From NCBI GenBank assembly GCA_026260175.1, contig JAKCWW010000382.1:52367-116366 (forward strand): a stretch of 64,000 bases of DNA. The letters are read 5' to 3'. Source of the DNA: Reticulitermes lucifugus (Eukaryota; Arthropoda; Insecta; Blattodea; Rhinotermitidae). The translations under genes and the position numbers were made by a program. Position 1 is the first letter of the stretch. Each line of letters begins with the position of its first letter. Below are positions 13,560 through 27,600 of the stretch, piece after piece. The notes under the pieces were generated by a model that worked only from the letters and a program-made list of their open reading frames with translations, had not been told where the DNA came from and did not search any database.

Positions 13560-13890
13560 TCAGTTAATGTACTTCTTATGCCATGCTGACTGGTACATCA
13601 TTACCATCATCTGTCAGGCAGTATGATCCTTCAAAAATACAAGTGCCTGTTTACCAGCTTACCAGCAGACACAGCATAACATCCCAGAAGACTTGGAATC
13701 TTCAACAACACTATGAGAACCTCAGATCCTGTAATCAGTTAATACTGTACAGGAAAATAATCACTGTTTGTTCTGAGATAAAAAAAAACAGACATACACT
13801 CTGTGGGCAGAATGTAGAATTTTTTAATGTTGGTGGTACAAACAGTAACCATTGGGCTTTAAAGGTTCACAAAAACATACAGCTTGTGAA

Positions 13891-14055
13891 AAGGTAAATT
13901 TCTCCCTATAATGTGCCTTGAAGGCATAGAGGCAGAGTAGACATAGCTCTACTCTTTCTTTAACCTCTGTCCTTTATAAGGGTGAAAGGTCAATGTCATG
14001 CCTTGACTGATTTACCTCCAAGAAAGACCTAGTACCCATTGTAACAAACAGCCTG
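13891..14055 (-). mobile_element. SINE family B, 3' fragment
   Basis: Only the 3' half is present: CAATGGGTACTAGGTC, GGTTAAAGAAAGAGTAGAGC, CAAGGCACATTATAGGGAG. The tRNA-like head is absent, as expected from 5' truncation during reverse transcription. Confidence 0.65.
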
Positions 14056-15401
14056 TACCATGTATTACTCTTGTGCATTAATTAATGGAAGGAATGTCAA
14101 AGAAAGTAAACAGCAAAGATATATGACACTCAGTATACAACCACAAAAAAGCAATGGTAGAAAGGTTTTGAAAATGGTTTTGTATGAGAAGACTATGATG
14201 TCAGAAACCTTTGGACAGAGTGCAGAAATCTCACTTTTAGGCTTTGACAGTGGTAAAAATAAAGACTAATATCTTGCAGGATGCCAAGCTCTATAATCCG
14301 GTAAAAAGTTATCAACATTTCAGCAGAACATCCTGTCTACTGTCAATCCTCAACACCCAAAGGTCACTTCATTTTCACACATGTTAATAAGCAGTTATAA
14401 TACTATGATTTTTCAGTGTCATAAGTGTAAAATTCAGTCTTTCTATGATTAAAGATCACACGTTATTACTCAAAGCTCCAACAGCCTTTCATTAGTGGCA
14501 GAGGTTTAACACACGTTACCAGTAACCACAGTGCCATTCCATAATGGTTTTAAACTGAGAGAAATGACTTGCAGGCATAATATATAAACTTGCTGCTGTG
14601 CACAAAGCAACTTCAGCCTCTGACGGCAGTGTCAGTGTAAGCACCAATTCTCTGGAGCATTATGTACTGTACACATGTGGCTTATCCTGTATTCCAACAC
14701 CCCTTGATCAGGCAACACAAATTGTCATGGCTGCTACTTCACACTTCTTAACCCGACAATATTACTACAGAATACCTACCATCATGTACATATAAACGTA
14801 TCATGGAAATAGGGTTAAGACAATACTGTTAACAACTTGACTTGCTTACAAGACCTTAAAGACACTCTGCAACTCAGCCGTATAAAGTCAGAATTCATAC
14901 AAAAGTCATAAGCTGTAAAATGAAGTTTCTTTCTTAGCGGTCCTTAACTACAATACAACAAAGTAATTATAGCAAACCTCTGAAAGACCGGCATATTACT
15001 GTATGAGAGGAAATTCCTTAAAGAAGCAAATCTGTGACTGTAATGTAATGTACTTCCTAGCACTCTGGATCAGGATAGTACAGCATCTTACTGTGGGCCA
15101 CTAGAACAAAAGCTCTAAGGTTCATGAGCCGTACATCACTTGTTGGAACATGTGCCAGTCAGATTCATAATCCCCCATTCCCGGGCAATACAATTTTACC
15201 AACAATTTTAAATCTGGAGACCAATCCCACTGTAGCAGGAGATTTAAAATCCCCAGTTCAAGAAGGCAAAAGGTAATGGAATGGTCATGCTAATGTATAT
15301 TTTTATACATTACACTAGACATGCAGAGCTTGTCATGTACATCACAGTCACCACAAAGTGTCTCTAACATAGACGTGACTTTTTGAATGAGTATTAATGG
15401 G

Positions 15402-15465
15402 CCACAAAAATCAACCTATGGGCCACAAATATCAACCTGTGGGCCACATTATCCATGGGCCTACA
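15402..15465. repeat. Short tandem repeat of about 29 bp
   Basis: GGGCCACAAAAATCAACCTA, GGGCCACAAATATCAACCTG and GGGCCACATTATCC follow each other at even spacing. Confidence 0.75.
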
Positions 15466-17024
15466 ACTGGACGATCCTGGTCCAAAATACTGCTTAATTC
15501 AATAGCTACATGATATAATGAAAGAAGCCATTCATACAAATAATTTACTTCATATGCCAATGACAACTAAATAGTCTAACGTATTAATCTGTTTGGAGTT
15601 TCTTGCCGAACCACTTCCAAAGTACAACCCTTGTTTCTAATGTATGTAAATAAGCATATAATGTTATCTCAGATGTATGTAAATAAGGAATACAGCATCT
15701 GTTTGGCTGCCTACTTTCAGAAACAACTCTTAACATATAGATGTAGAATGTTCACATTACCCATGTTAGCCAAGCTCACATGGTTAACATGAACAAACAC
15801 TCTGCCACTGTGAGGAACAGAATTTTAACACACAATTATACAACGAGCCAGGTTCTTATATACTGCCACTGCAATACAATAAACTCAGTCATTTCATATT
15901 GCGTGTTCAAACTCTGTTCCAGCACAGGCAGAGAATTCATGCTAAGGGAGTTAGCCTGGCTAACACGGTTAACTTGAACATTCCATGTCCGCTGACTTGA
16001 GACGATAAAAGAATGATAAAACGCACCATACCAACATCTGTGAATTCCATGTCAATGATATTATTACAATGTACTAATGCTTATTTCATTAAGGACATGT
16101 TTCATTAATCACATTCTGTCTTCATTAATACTTCTGTTATTGAATCAATAATAGAGCCACTAAAAATCTCAGAAGCAGCACACTTGGAAGAAACAAAATT
16201 CTGAAGTCTTAACAGTGACGGAAACAACATTCGGCAATTTTATTTTACATCGCATAAAAGAAGTAACTAGAAAAAATGTTTCTGCTGCCATGATAAGGGA
16301 AAATTAAAAGGAACAAAATATGTTAAGTCTCTTAGTACCGTTAATACTTGATCAGTATTAATGAATATTAAATACCATTTGAGATATTTACAATATAAAT
16401 TACAACTGCAAATAGCTGCCACTTGGCACCAATATCCATTACTCACGACATAACAATATATTTACTACCTCCAGTGCAGAAAGATAAATGACAAACAATT
16501 AAAGTAGACAGTTCTGCACCAAGGCAAATATAACAATTGTCACTAGTACTGATAAAGAAATGTCAAACTTCTTACAATAATTATTCACACATACAAGTGA
16601 TCCCATCTCTCTCTCTCACACACATACACTATAGCTTGCTAATCACATCATTTATGCACACATCTAGTCACTCCACTATTTGTTTATACAAAAGAGAGAA
16701 TGCTTGAAGATTTGCTGCAACTTGAGAGATGAGTCTCACTTCTTTCTGTTAATGTTACTGTGAACTATGACTCTAAAGTGCTAGTGTTCATGGATACTGT
16801 TTTGAGCAAGCCTGATCAAGTCTTCAATCAACATTTACAGTCATGTCATAACACACTGATTTATAGCATTTATCTAAACAGTTGACTTCCCATTCATGCA
16901 TGTAATTATAGGGACTGGAATGTGGAATGGACAAGACTAGCAGAATATGAAATTCAACATAAGGATGAAAAGGTGTAGATTTGCTGTGACAGAAAAAATT
17001 AAGCACAGGATTCAGATTCTGGGA

Positions 17025-17200
17025 TGTAACGCTCTATCACTGGGCAAGTGGTTCCTGGTGTTTATAAGTAATGTAAGCATTACATCCCTTTGAAAAATAG
17101 GGAAGTCATCCAACAACAGAGTGTAACATCCCACAAGACCTGAATCCTCAGCAACACCACTGTGAGAACCTCAAATCTCACAGGCAAAACAGCCACCAAC
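17025..17200 (+). repeat. Core-repeat copy, degraded
   Basis: Starts TCTGGGATGTAACGCTCTAT and ends GTAACATCCCACAAGACCTG...CAGCAACACCACTGTGAGAA...CCTCAAATCTCAC. A similar tail is at 13676-13735 (TAACATCCCAGAAGACTTGG). Confidence 0.6.
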
Positions 17201-17279
17201 ATCAAATTTTGAATAATTTCCTTCTAATATCATTATTATTTTACTTACCATCATTAACAGATTAAATTACCACTGAATA

Positions 17280-18255
17280 TACATATTTTTCTTCTGTTGT
17301 AACAGCACCCAGAACTGCACTTTCATCTCTTGTGGCTCGTCACAATCGACATTTCTACTCTTGATCCCCGCCGTACATACCAACCACAGAGAGGTCTGAA
17401 TTATTGTATCCCTGAGCATAAGAGCTGTCATGGGACCTTTACAGTGTACAATGTGTGAAACTGCTAAAAATTTAGATTCTGTTCTTGCCCTGCAGTTTCT
17501 CTTACCTTGTTTCATAGAAGAGTCTTAAAGTGCTCACCTCCAGTTTCTAACCAGGCCTCACACCTTCTGAAAATATTTCTCAACATGCAACAAAGCTCTC
17601 CTCATGAAAAATTAACAATTTCTCATTAAAGTTTCTATTCAATTCTTGAAATTAAAGTTTGTTGCCCTAGATTTTCTTTCCTTCAGTTAATTCACTGAAT
17701 AATGGTGTTGGGTTTAATTTAATATAATGGTCAAGATTCAATTCTCTGAAAAGCATGGGCCCTGCAATTTTGTATAAAGTTGGTGCACTTTTAGGTGATG
17801 TAAGGCAAACTTCATGGGCTGCATCAAGAATTTTATGACACCAACATCTGTTAGTTTGGCTGTTTGCATTCCTGCTTAATGTAAACTGTGCCTCATCTCA
17901 GAAAATACAAATTCTTGTATTTTAATTTTGTCCAGCACTGAATCTATAATTTAAAAAATGTTCCACACCACTGTACATTGTTATATACATGGCACTCTTG
18001 ACATCAGACTTTTCTTTTTTCAAAAATTTCAACTACAATTTTAGCAAAGTATTGCAAATGAATGAAAAACTTTCACAAACACACTGAAACCATCTGAAGT
18101 CCATTTGCAATAAGAGAAGACTAAAAGTGTCTGTTCCACCTACTCAGTTATCAGTGACAATCAAAAGTACACATGCCAAAGATAATATTTTCCTATGCTT
18201 GAGAGACACAATAACTTGACTTGTCTGTACTAATTTAAAGATGATGTCAAATAAA
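17280..18255 (-). mobile_element. IS630/Tc1-type DNA transposon relic, copy 1
   Basis: Homologous over most of its length to the 42.2-43.6 kb copy (shared runs such as CTGAAAATATTTCT, CCTAGATTTTCT, ACACCAACATCTGTTA, TATTTTCCTATGCT). That copy carries a recognisable transposase stretch. Here frames are more broken. It ends about 155 nt beyond the Spn stop codon, so it may be part of the 3' UTR. Confidence 0.6.
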
Positions 18256-18409
18256 ACAAACTGGTACCAAATCTCCACCACAGCACAGGTCATACAGGTC
18301 ATATTAAAATATGAATAAGTCTAACTGAAGACTTGCCCAAATTCCAATATCCCTGCATGGAATGGGATGGGACCAAGGAAGGATAAAAAAAGAGATCATG
18401 AGAGACGTG

Positions 18410-18685
18410 TTACTTGCGCTTGCTAGCCTTCTCAGCCAATTTCTCAGCCTTCTTCTGCAGTCTCTCCTTCTCTTTCCTCTCCTTCTCCTGTTGCCGTTTC
18501 TCCTTCTCCACCTGCACTTTCAGTTCCTTAAGTTTGCGTTTCAGTCTGTTCTTGTCTTCACCATTTACACCCAGCAGTTTGAAGTCACGTGACTCGAGCT
18601 GTAACAAGGCTGAACCTCCCACTTGCTGCTCCAGAAATTTAGGGATATGCTGCTCCAGTCCCAAAGCTAACAGCCACTGACAAAC
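18410..18685 (-). CDS. Spn: Spn last coding exon, SAM domain and basic tail
   Basis: Acceptor gtctatatgcag, then [56 protein letters not shown] and a Lys/Glu/Arg-rich helix ending EKASKRK and a TAA stop at 18412-18410. This completes a SAM domain matching neurabin-I (WLMSLNLEQY...LLQLDGNKLKALG). The charged tail also matches the neurabin-I C terminus. No clear polyadenylation site could be assigned downstream, so the 3' UTR length is unknown. Confidence 0.95.
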   Translation of the reverse strand, partial: VCQWLLALGLEQHIPKFLEQQVGGSALLQLESRDFKLLGVNGEDKNRLKRKLKELKVQVEKEKRQQEKERKEKERLQKKAEKLAEKASKRK

Positions 18686-21600
18686 CTGCATATAGACACG
18701 GTTACTTTCAACAGCAGGAGTGCCTAATTCATCATACAAAATCAGGTTTACTAGCTCATATTTAGTCTATTGTAGCACCCAAAACAGTACAAAACGTACT
18801 TCATTCGAGTCTAAATATAAGAAAAAGACCAATTCTTCCATGCTTAGAGCACCTCAACATTTACATACTCTCCTTTCATAAGCTCATAACTTTCATTAAC
18901 CCTTCAATGCCAGCCTCAGTGCACTGTATGGATGTTTAATTCCTCACATGCTGCTGGCTTCTATATACTATACAGTAGTGGGTAAACTTTAGGGTGCTTT
19001 AAATTTAAAACTCCTCTGTCCTGGGCAGTAATTGGCATTCAAGCTGACTGTCACCGAAGGGTTAAAGAAGTAAGTACCTGTTAATGGAGATGCTGCAGTA
19101 TCCACAGCTGGAATATCCAGTTTCATTATGATCAGACTATTTGTCCAAACATAAATGAAGACATTACAACATCAGAACACTACAAAATTGCAAACACTGC
19201 ACAGAATGCTCAAAGATATGTTGGCAAAAAATAAAATAAAATAAATAAATATCCAGAACAGAAAGAAATTACACATTGTACAAAACTTATTTGAAGCAAC
19301 CCTGACATTTGCAGTAGAAACTACACCATGTAGAATCCATAAAACCAAAATAATGATCCTCAGACATGCAAATGGGGAAACCAAAAGAGAGACATTTAAA
19401 AGGAATGAAGTGAGTAAGACAGTGTTGCATATTAAACTATAAGAGGATTTAGAAAGTAATGGGCCTAAGTGGTTCTGCCACGTGAAGTAAATGATGAAAG
19501 ATTGCACAGAATTGTAACAGAATTTAAGGCAAAAGGAAAGAAACATGTTAGAAGGCTGAGGACATAGACAGAGGATCCAGTGAGATTATCAGCAGAAACA
19601 AACTTGATGCTATGAGAAGACCAACAAGGATGGAAATTCTTTATCCCAAGCTTGACACTCATAAGTGGAAAAAAGATAAGCAGAAGAAATTCCAAATACC
19701 TGTTCTTTTGACCAATCAGTGACAGGGGCACTCTGCCAGAAATGTGAAGACTTCTTTTCTGCTGAGAATGAAGTGTTGAGATCCTGAGGGTGTGGAGGTG
19801 CCCATACATCTCCAGAGTCTTGTTTTAGAGCAGAACACATTTAAAAATTAGCACTAACACATAATCTTTTCTCTGCTATCTAGAATACTTACATGTTTAT
19901 AATGTCATGGGGTTTTTTACACAAAATGAACAGAATAAGATAATAACTTGGTCACTAGAAAAACTATTCTCAGATTTAGTGTTACTTACATCCATATACA
20001 TATTATGATTATACAGTTTACCTATGGAAAGCTGTGCAATCTCTACTCAACAACTATGCCTACATTCAGTCTTTAAAACCTACAACAACCTCTGTGTTCA
20101 CTACATGAAAAGTCTGTGTTCTTTATGGTATAGTCTGTTGTGTGACTATTAACAGTATCACTGCTATATGTGTGTTAGGCACTGTTTGCTGAAATTAAAT
20201 TGTGGATCTCACAGGAAGTTTCTCTTCGCCCAGACTTATGTGTGGGTTGAGACCAACATTTGACAACGCCAAACTAGGGACTTCTGTAATATTCAAACAC
20301 TTTTAATTCAATTGAGCAGATGTGACATGTGTGCTGTTAGTTGCGTTACATTTTTCTAAAGCATACTTCGCAGTAACAAAATTAATTACCTTTACATTTA
20401 TTGCACTGTAATTTCATTATGAATTTAAACATATTTGACATTTTTATTTTATTGCATGTAACCAACATTTTGGCCAGTAAAATCTCCAAAACAAATTAGG
20501 CTTTTCACATCAGTCGTTTAAATACAAGCCACAGAAGAAGCTTCAATTTTTAAAATATCATCACTAAGTACAGCAAATCAATATAGTTCACAATAAAACC
20601 TTATTTTACTAAATGTGCACATGTTCTGACAAATTTTCCTTTAAATTTGCACATCTTAACATTACCAAATTTTCTTTGCGTATCTATTACATTCTTTTTG
20701 ACAACTCCATTCAAAGTGTTTCTGCCATCACGGTTTGATTCAGTAAATCAAACCAGTTTATTCAAAACTCTTCAACATTTTTAAACTTTCTAGGTGTGAG
20801 TTACACCACACTCCAACTGACCTATAGTAACAGGTTTGCTGGGGCTTGGATCAGCTGTGGGTACTCCTGGGGAGATGCTGCCTGAAGATGAGATGGATGA
20901 TGGAGAAGGAGGAGCCATTTCTTGCAAAAGAGAGCTCTGTGGTTGCCAGGGTGTGCTGGGTGGAGACAGTGTTGAGATTGGCACCTTCTTCACTGCAAAA
21001 CATTAAAAAAAAACTATAATTATGACATGTGTCTTTTGGAACTGAATTCATCATCTATGTAGCAAGCTTATCACTACCAAAACCTTTATATGTTTAGACA
21101 TACGAACGGCCTCAGAGGTTTGCACAGCATGGTGACTGACTACAGACTTGATGACTCATGTCTGCTTCAGTCTCCTTGTATATGATCACACGGACAGCAT
21201 TATTACGACACAAGGTGTCTGCAATATAAAACTGATTTCTCACTAACACATTATACTGGGCTGCAGACAATGATAGCATTTCACTGGCATGACCAACAGA
21301 GGAATAGTTAACTGCATCAACAAGGACTTACAATGTGCAGTGGAATGTCTGAAATGATGCAAAAACTGCACGATAACAAACTATCCAGAAATAGAAGCGA
21401 AACTAGGCAGTTGAACTGAAATGCCTCGCATACGGACAGTAAAAATAATACCTACCAATGGCATGTTGCAACAGAATAATGATTCCTAAGGAATCTATAG
21501 GGACAAGGAAGAATATGCATCAATGTAAATCACATCACTTGACAGTCTGTTGTATTCTGTAATTTAAAAACTAATAATGATAGAAGGTAAGTAAATGAAA

Positions 21601-24600
21601 AATTTGTTCATTTCAGGATGGAAACATTATTGATTTTGCTGTTATATTAGCCAATTTATTTCCCCATTCATTATCACATAAGAAAAGCATTTAGCTACAC
21701 ATTCATTTAATAGAGGCTCCTTTATTCCAACATAAGGTATGGCAGTGGGATCACAAAAATGGATTTGTGCTTCTTAACATTACCATATAAGCCCCTAATG
21801 CATTTAATTTCCTTGTATGAAGAAAATAAAAGAGATGATAAGTGATTACAAAGCATTACTGCAGTGATACAGACGGCATACTATTGTAAGCTACCATTTC
21901 TACTAAGGAAATGAAAGGAAAAATAGCATTTTGTGTATAATTAATGATCTATGATTGGTATCACAGAATATGAAACCATGATAATGAAACATGTTCCAAA
22001 TGACACAAAAATGAAATGTGTTGAGTCCATGTCAATCTAAGTAACTATCACAACTGCTTCTCAAATTGAGGTGCAAATTTTTCTGTGGAAAGAATATGCC
22101 TTAGTTACAGCTTTCTGAGTGGTTTCTATTTTACAGGAAACTCTGTGCTCAGAAATACACGATAAAGACTACTTTGGCTTCAGGCATCGCCAGCAGCTTA
22201 CCTCTGGCATTGGCCTCATTCACAGCCTGTCGTATCTCTTCTGCCAAACTCTGAGATACTCCCCTACTAATCTCAGTTAAGTCACTCGAGCCCTCTCTGG
22301 ATGAGGCTTGATCCTCTCCTGACATCCTGCGTTCTCTCTCTGCAAGCACCTGTTTCAGCTGCTCTGCTAAAGACGCTGGGGGTCCTGCAAGACTTCGGGG
22401 GGGTCCAATTGGATAGGTAGGGGTAGGTCCCTTGTTTCGACCAATCCAAGGGTCAGGGCTAGGTTGATGTTGTGATGTAATTCCTGTCATTGCATGGTGT
22501 GACTGAGCAATACCATGTGGATGGGTTGATTGAGTTTGCTGGTGAGGGTGGTAATGGTGTAATGGTTGAGATGTTGGCATATGCGTGACATGACTGTAGA
22601 GGGCAGTTGCAGTTGTGTGAGGTAGAATCATGGAACTGGGTGGGGAATGTAAAGAAGACGGTGATGCTGCTCCTTGGAAGTGCATGTGGTGTTGTTGATG
22701 TTGTATTTTTGGAACTGTTTGTTGGGAGGTCAGATGTGGAGAAGAGGTAGTATAATGTTGTTGATGGGTGGATGAAAACTGGGACACTAGACTGTGGACA
22801 TGAGATGCACTAGTGCTAGACGATACAGATGTCATGTTATTGTACAGAGATGAGGATGGGGATAATGACGTGGGACGGTTGGCAGTTTGATGATGCTGAT
22901 GCTGGTTCTGCTGCTGGTTTTGAGCATTAAGAGCTGGTGTCTGAGATTCAATGCTTGTTTCTTCACGACCCACATATTCAATATAGAGATGTCGCCGATC
23001 CTGCTCTTCTTCATCACCAGAATTATCACAACTCTCATCTAATCCATAGTCCTAGCAAATCAGATAAGTGAACCAGAATCTGTGATCACACCATAATGAT
23101 ATAGCTTTTCTGCCTAAACATGGTTTTATGCTAATATAACACATTAATTTTCTGTCTCCCTCATGGATCTATATACCTTAAATCACACATTTCATAGTTA
23201 TTGCATACTGTGCAAAATTACAAGAAAAATAGCATATGAGCAGACAGAGAAAGTCCTTTACATGTGCATTTAATGTTACTCTGCACAACATAACGTCTGT
23301 TATTACTGTCTAAACTGTTTATGGCTTGTATAAAATTATTTCATTTGTATGACATACTGGTGATGATAATGTCGTTGATGGCAAATTGCAATACATGTTA
23401 CAATAAAAAGTTTTTACTTATCTGCAAAACAGAATCTAAGAGAACATAAAATGTGTAAGAAACTGAAAACAAGACCTCAAAATTTATACAAAGGGAATAA
23501 GTATCTTCCTTTATTAGTTCTACACACCCTTCTTACACCATTCCATGAAGTGGAACACGTCTGCTTCACCGCCGCTGCTGCCTTCTTAAATATGTTCATA
23601 CATACATGAGTTAAGCAAGAACATTTGTCCTGATTTGTTACAAATGGGAGAGGAGAAAAAAATTTATATGTTTAATCCTGCAGGTGCAAAACACCGAGAA
23701 TTTTGACCTTATAATAGTGCCTATGGGATTTGGGTTGCAAATCTCAATCTTCACAAAAACTTCTCTATCTGAAAGCATCTGACATGCAATGGCTTTGTGA
23801 ACTACTCATACACAGTCTGGAGGGAATTTTCTTATACAATGTTGTGTATGTTATTTGTCCATGACAGAAGAGTGGCTCTGACAAACCAAAATGGCAGCTC
23901 GTCACTGTAGGAATTGAAGCTGGCACTCCTAATACAAGAAAATCAAGTCATCCAAACTCGCACATACAAGAAGATCCAAATGAACTTACCTGCTCCTAAT
24001 AAAGCACCATGTACAATCGCTGGGAAGTAATAGTTGACATACATATACATAACTTGTAACATTCTGTCATTAGTATAAAAATTCCCTCTTTAAAAGTAAT
24101 GGAATGGGGAAGACTTACAGAACTACTTGAGCTAAGCCCCCCAGAGCCCTTCTTGCTGGTTGGGAGCTGTCTGCCTGCAAGGCCTCCACGTGTCGCTAGT
24201 TCTGCCTTTGCCTTGGAGGCTGATACATCCAGCAACTCGTGGGGTGGAACAGCACGATCCAACTCTTCCTTCACAGGCATCTGGGCAGTAATATCATCCG
24301 TAACCAACCCCATCTAAAAGCGCACCCACCAACCAGTTTATAACACTGTCACTGTAGACTATGCTACAACACAAGCCAGTGTACGACCCACTTAAGAAAC
24401 TGTTGCAATGAAACCATTTCAGACATATTCAATACAAAATTCATGTCAAATCTGCATATTTTATTTTTATGACCCAGAGCCAAAGCCAACTTGTTAGGAT
24501 TTATACAGTATGACATACAGCTGACACTTTATGGGTACAGAAGCAATAAAGCCTGTTACATACAACATATCAATATATTCATGTTCAATACTTGTAAGCA

Positions 24601-27600
24601 CAATGTAACTACAAAATTTTAATATGAAATAGCTATATTTTTCATTAAATCTCACAACAATAGAGTTATAACAACTGAATTATAATTTGTATGAAGATTA
24701 CTGTTTTCTGGGATCTGATATTGTGCAGTTTTGTACATACATACTAATGTTTCGGAGGAACACATTACTTCCGTCTTCAGGACTCAGTGTGATTGTGCCC
24801 TAATGAAGGAGGCAGCATGTTCCTCCAAAACGTTGGTACCTAGCCACAAAACTGCACAGTCACATCCTGAAGCCAGTAATCTTCACAGTCACCACAATCT
24901 TATTCTTATACCAGAGAAGACTTCAAAAAATTAATTGTTTCATCTCACAATATATTGAAGAAGCCAAGGTCAAAAATGTCATATATAAATGTATGCTTTC
25001 ACCATAATTTTATTAGAGTCTCTAGTATATTATTATTATTACTATCCTTAATTCAATTTAATGTTATGTAATAAATCATGCATGTAAGAGAATAAAGTAG
25101 ACTGTGAACTCTTACAAGTTCAACTGTCGTCAGTTAACTAACCTTCCGCTCTACTGTAGCAGTTTTATCGCCATCTTCTGGACTGATGTCAGATATCTCA
25201 GTGTCTGACAGTTCTGTCTCCAGCTGTTCAAGAAGCGGTTTCACAGGAGGGGCCTGCTGTCTGCGAGACAACTGAGGCGTCAACTGACGCAGGCTTGAAC
25301 TGTCATATGGGAGAACTACAGGGAATCCAGCTTTACGCTGCGTCTCTAGGAGTTCCTGCTCCAGTTGAATGACCTGGAAAAGATAAAATACATTCATTTC
25401 ATTTTAAATGACTACATTTATGTTGGACAGTATCAGGGACCTTACATTACAAACCTACAAAGCCACTAAACTTAATACAAACTGATCACAAAGAACAACC
25501 ATTAAAGTGGTACCTACACACAAAGAGGTCACATCTTCAGACAATATCTTGAGCCCAAAAATGAGAGTCTGACCAATGTATGGGTCAGTATAGTCTCATT
25601 CACAAGATACCAAAAATATGTAATACATACCACTTCCCAGAGCAATTACTCAGCACAAACCATTATGTCATACCATTCATAAGATATTCCCACTCACACT
25701 CACATCTTCACTCCCACATGTACACACGCGCACACACACGCACACACACACGGTGAGGAAGAAACACATGACATGTCATGCTTGTTCTAACCAGAAACAC
25801 TGACCTAATTACTGTCTCACATTATCAAGGGAATGCTGGGAAGAGTGTCAATAAGACATAACAGACTAAAATATGTGGTAACTGGTAAAATATGTCCTGT
25901 TCTTCATGTGTACACAGGCCTAATTTGCTCCTCCTGCCTTTCTCTTGGCTTTGTCCTGTGAATTTCAAGTATACAGTCCATTTCATGACTTGTAACTTCC
26001 TCAAACACAACAGAAATGCAAATTAAGAAAAATTATCCATTTCCTCACACTCCACATACACTTTTGTTAATGTGCTGACAGTACATACTCCAAAATGCGA
26101 GGTAAAATATGTGAACAAGCCTAACTTCCTAGTTATTTATACACTATCATACCCATGCAGACAAATCTGCAATGAAGAGTTTGTGTTTTTTCCCATATCC
26201 TAAAACAGCATTATAATAAGTACAGAGTCTCCCTTCAGCATAAACTGCCTGTCCTGGTTGGTATTCCCAGTATTCTAACATCACCAGTCTCGGTATGCTC
26301 CATGTAATACATTTTTCCCAAGTGTGAGAGAAACTGCGTAACACGACAAGGCAAGAAACAGACCTGGACTCAAACCCATGCACATAACTATTTTTCTAAA
26401 CTTTCCTTCCTAAAAAAGACAACAATTTTTACATTTACACTTTTCTTGTATGATTATTAGTTCCTGAATACAAAGCATGATGGATGGACACTGTGAATTG
26501 TGTACCATACACAAATTTATGTATGTTGTACGAACACAACATACAAACTCAGCATCGCACTGCCACACATCAGAATAGCAGTAACTCACCCTGTCCTTCA
26601 AAGTCTTAACAAGAGCATTGTACTCTGTGTCCTTCTCCTGAAGGAGCTGAAGGTAGAACTCTTCGCGGTGCAATAAGTCCTGTTCTCTCTGCTGGAACTC
26701 TCTTAGCAACTTCTTTGCTTTGGAATACTTCTTCTCTAACACTATGTACTGACTCTGCAACAACATTAAAAATATATAAACGTAGTGCATTCAAAATGTG
26801 AAATTAGATGGCTACAATATGCAGTATTTCCAATCATAAGTAATATTATGAAACTGAAGTACCAACACACATACTCATAATAACATTCACAATCAAATGT
26901 ATACATAAATAAATTAACTAATTAAGTAAGTAATTAACAATTTTGTACATCACCTGATAGCTAGTTACAATGTCGAAATATTGTGCATATTCAAGAAGGT
27001 GACAATAAACTTGTATAAAACAGTTTGAATTAGACAGTTACATCTATATAAACAACATAACTTCAACCTATACACCCAAAAGTCACATTTTCACTGTATG
27101 TTTAATGTCATGTATTATGGAAAAGGAAACAAAAAGTATAATTCAAGTAGGATCTGAATACAAGGTTTAACCTCTCCATGCCTGACAATATATTTCATGT
27201 GGCAGCCCTCCCAGGATAGGTAAGTATTTCCATGATATTAAAAATATTAAGAGGAAGTTTTCTGAATGTATTTCATGGTATTTAATTACAAGTAATTCTT
27301 AGAGTCAGCCAAGACATGGCACTAGCTTCACTTTCACTGCTTATCAATATGATACCTAGGGTACAAGTGAAAAATTAAAAAGAAAAACTACACAACAAAT
27401 AACTGTGCTTAGGAAAGGTACAAATACGTGCTTTATGGCTGTGAAAAAAATTAAGGGATATACGTTCTAACTAGAGCACAGATTTTTACTTACCATGAAC
27501 ACAGAACATCAGATCTCAGAAAGGATGAGTCTTTTGTGTATATGACATTCATTTCCAGTGCCTACAGTTTATTTATGATATTTATTTATGATCTGTTTAT

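Larger units (their letters stand above)
1..18409. other. Spn 3' flank without recognised genes
   Basis: No open frame here matches a known host protein. It may include a long Spn 3' UTR. Repeats are listed separately. The stretches 3420-4980, 5495-8800, 14360-15390 and 16000-17020 are AT-rich with nothing recognised. Confidence 0.5.
23052..26589 (-). other. Spn introns 14-16 around exons 15 and 16
   Basis: Introns at 25374-26589, 24314-25142 and 23052-24118. They hold a core-repeat palindrome (24707-24868), a CA microsatellite (25727-25752) and a possible degraded tRNA-like SINE on the minus strand at about 26150-26385 (box-B-like GGTTTGAGTCC). Nothing else is recognised. Confidence 0.5.

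Noticed and set aside
18362-18680. Plus-strand Leu/Ser-rich open frames opposite the SAM exon
   Set aside because: They are antisense shadows of the Lys/Glu-rich SAM tail.
19172-19809. Overlapping minus-strand open frames of 114-124 codons next to exon 19
   Set aside because: They are antisense to a LINE tail or out of frame with the SAM exon; splice phase fixes a different frame.
26147-26383. 78-codon minus-strand open frame in intron 14
   Set aside because: It starts with a box-B-like word and has no protein family signature; a decayed SINE is more likely.
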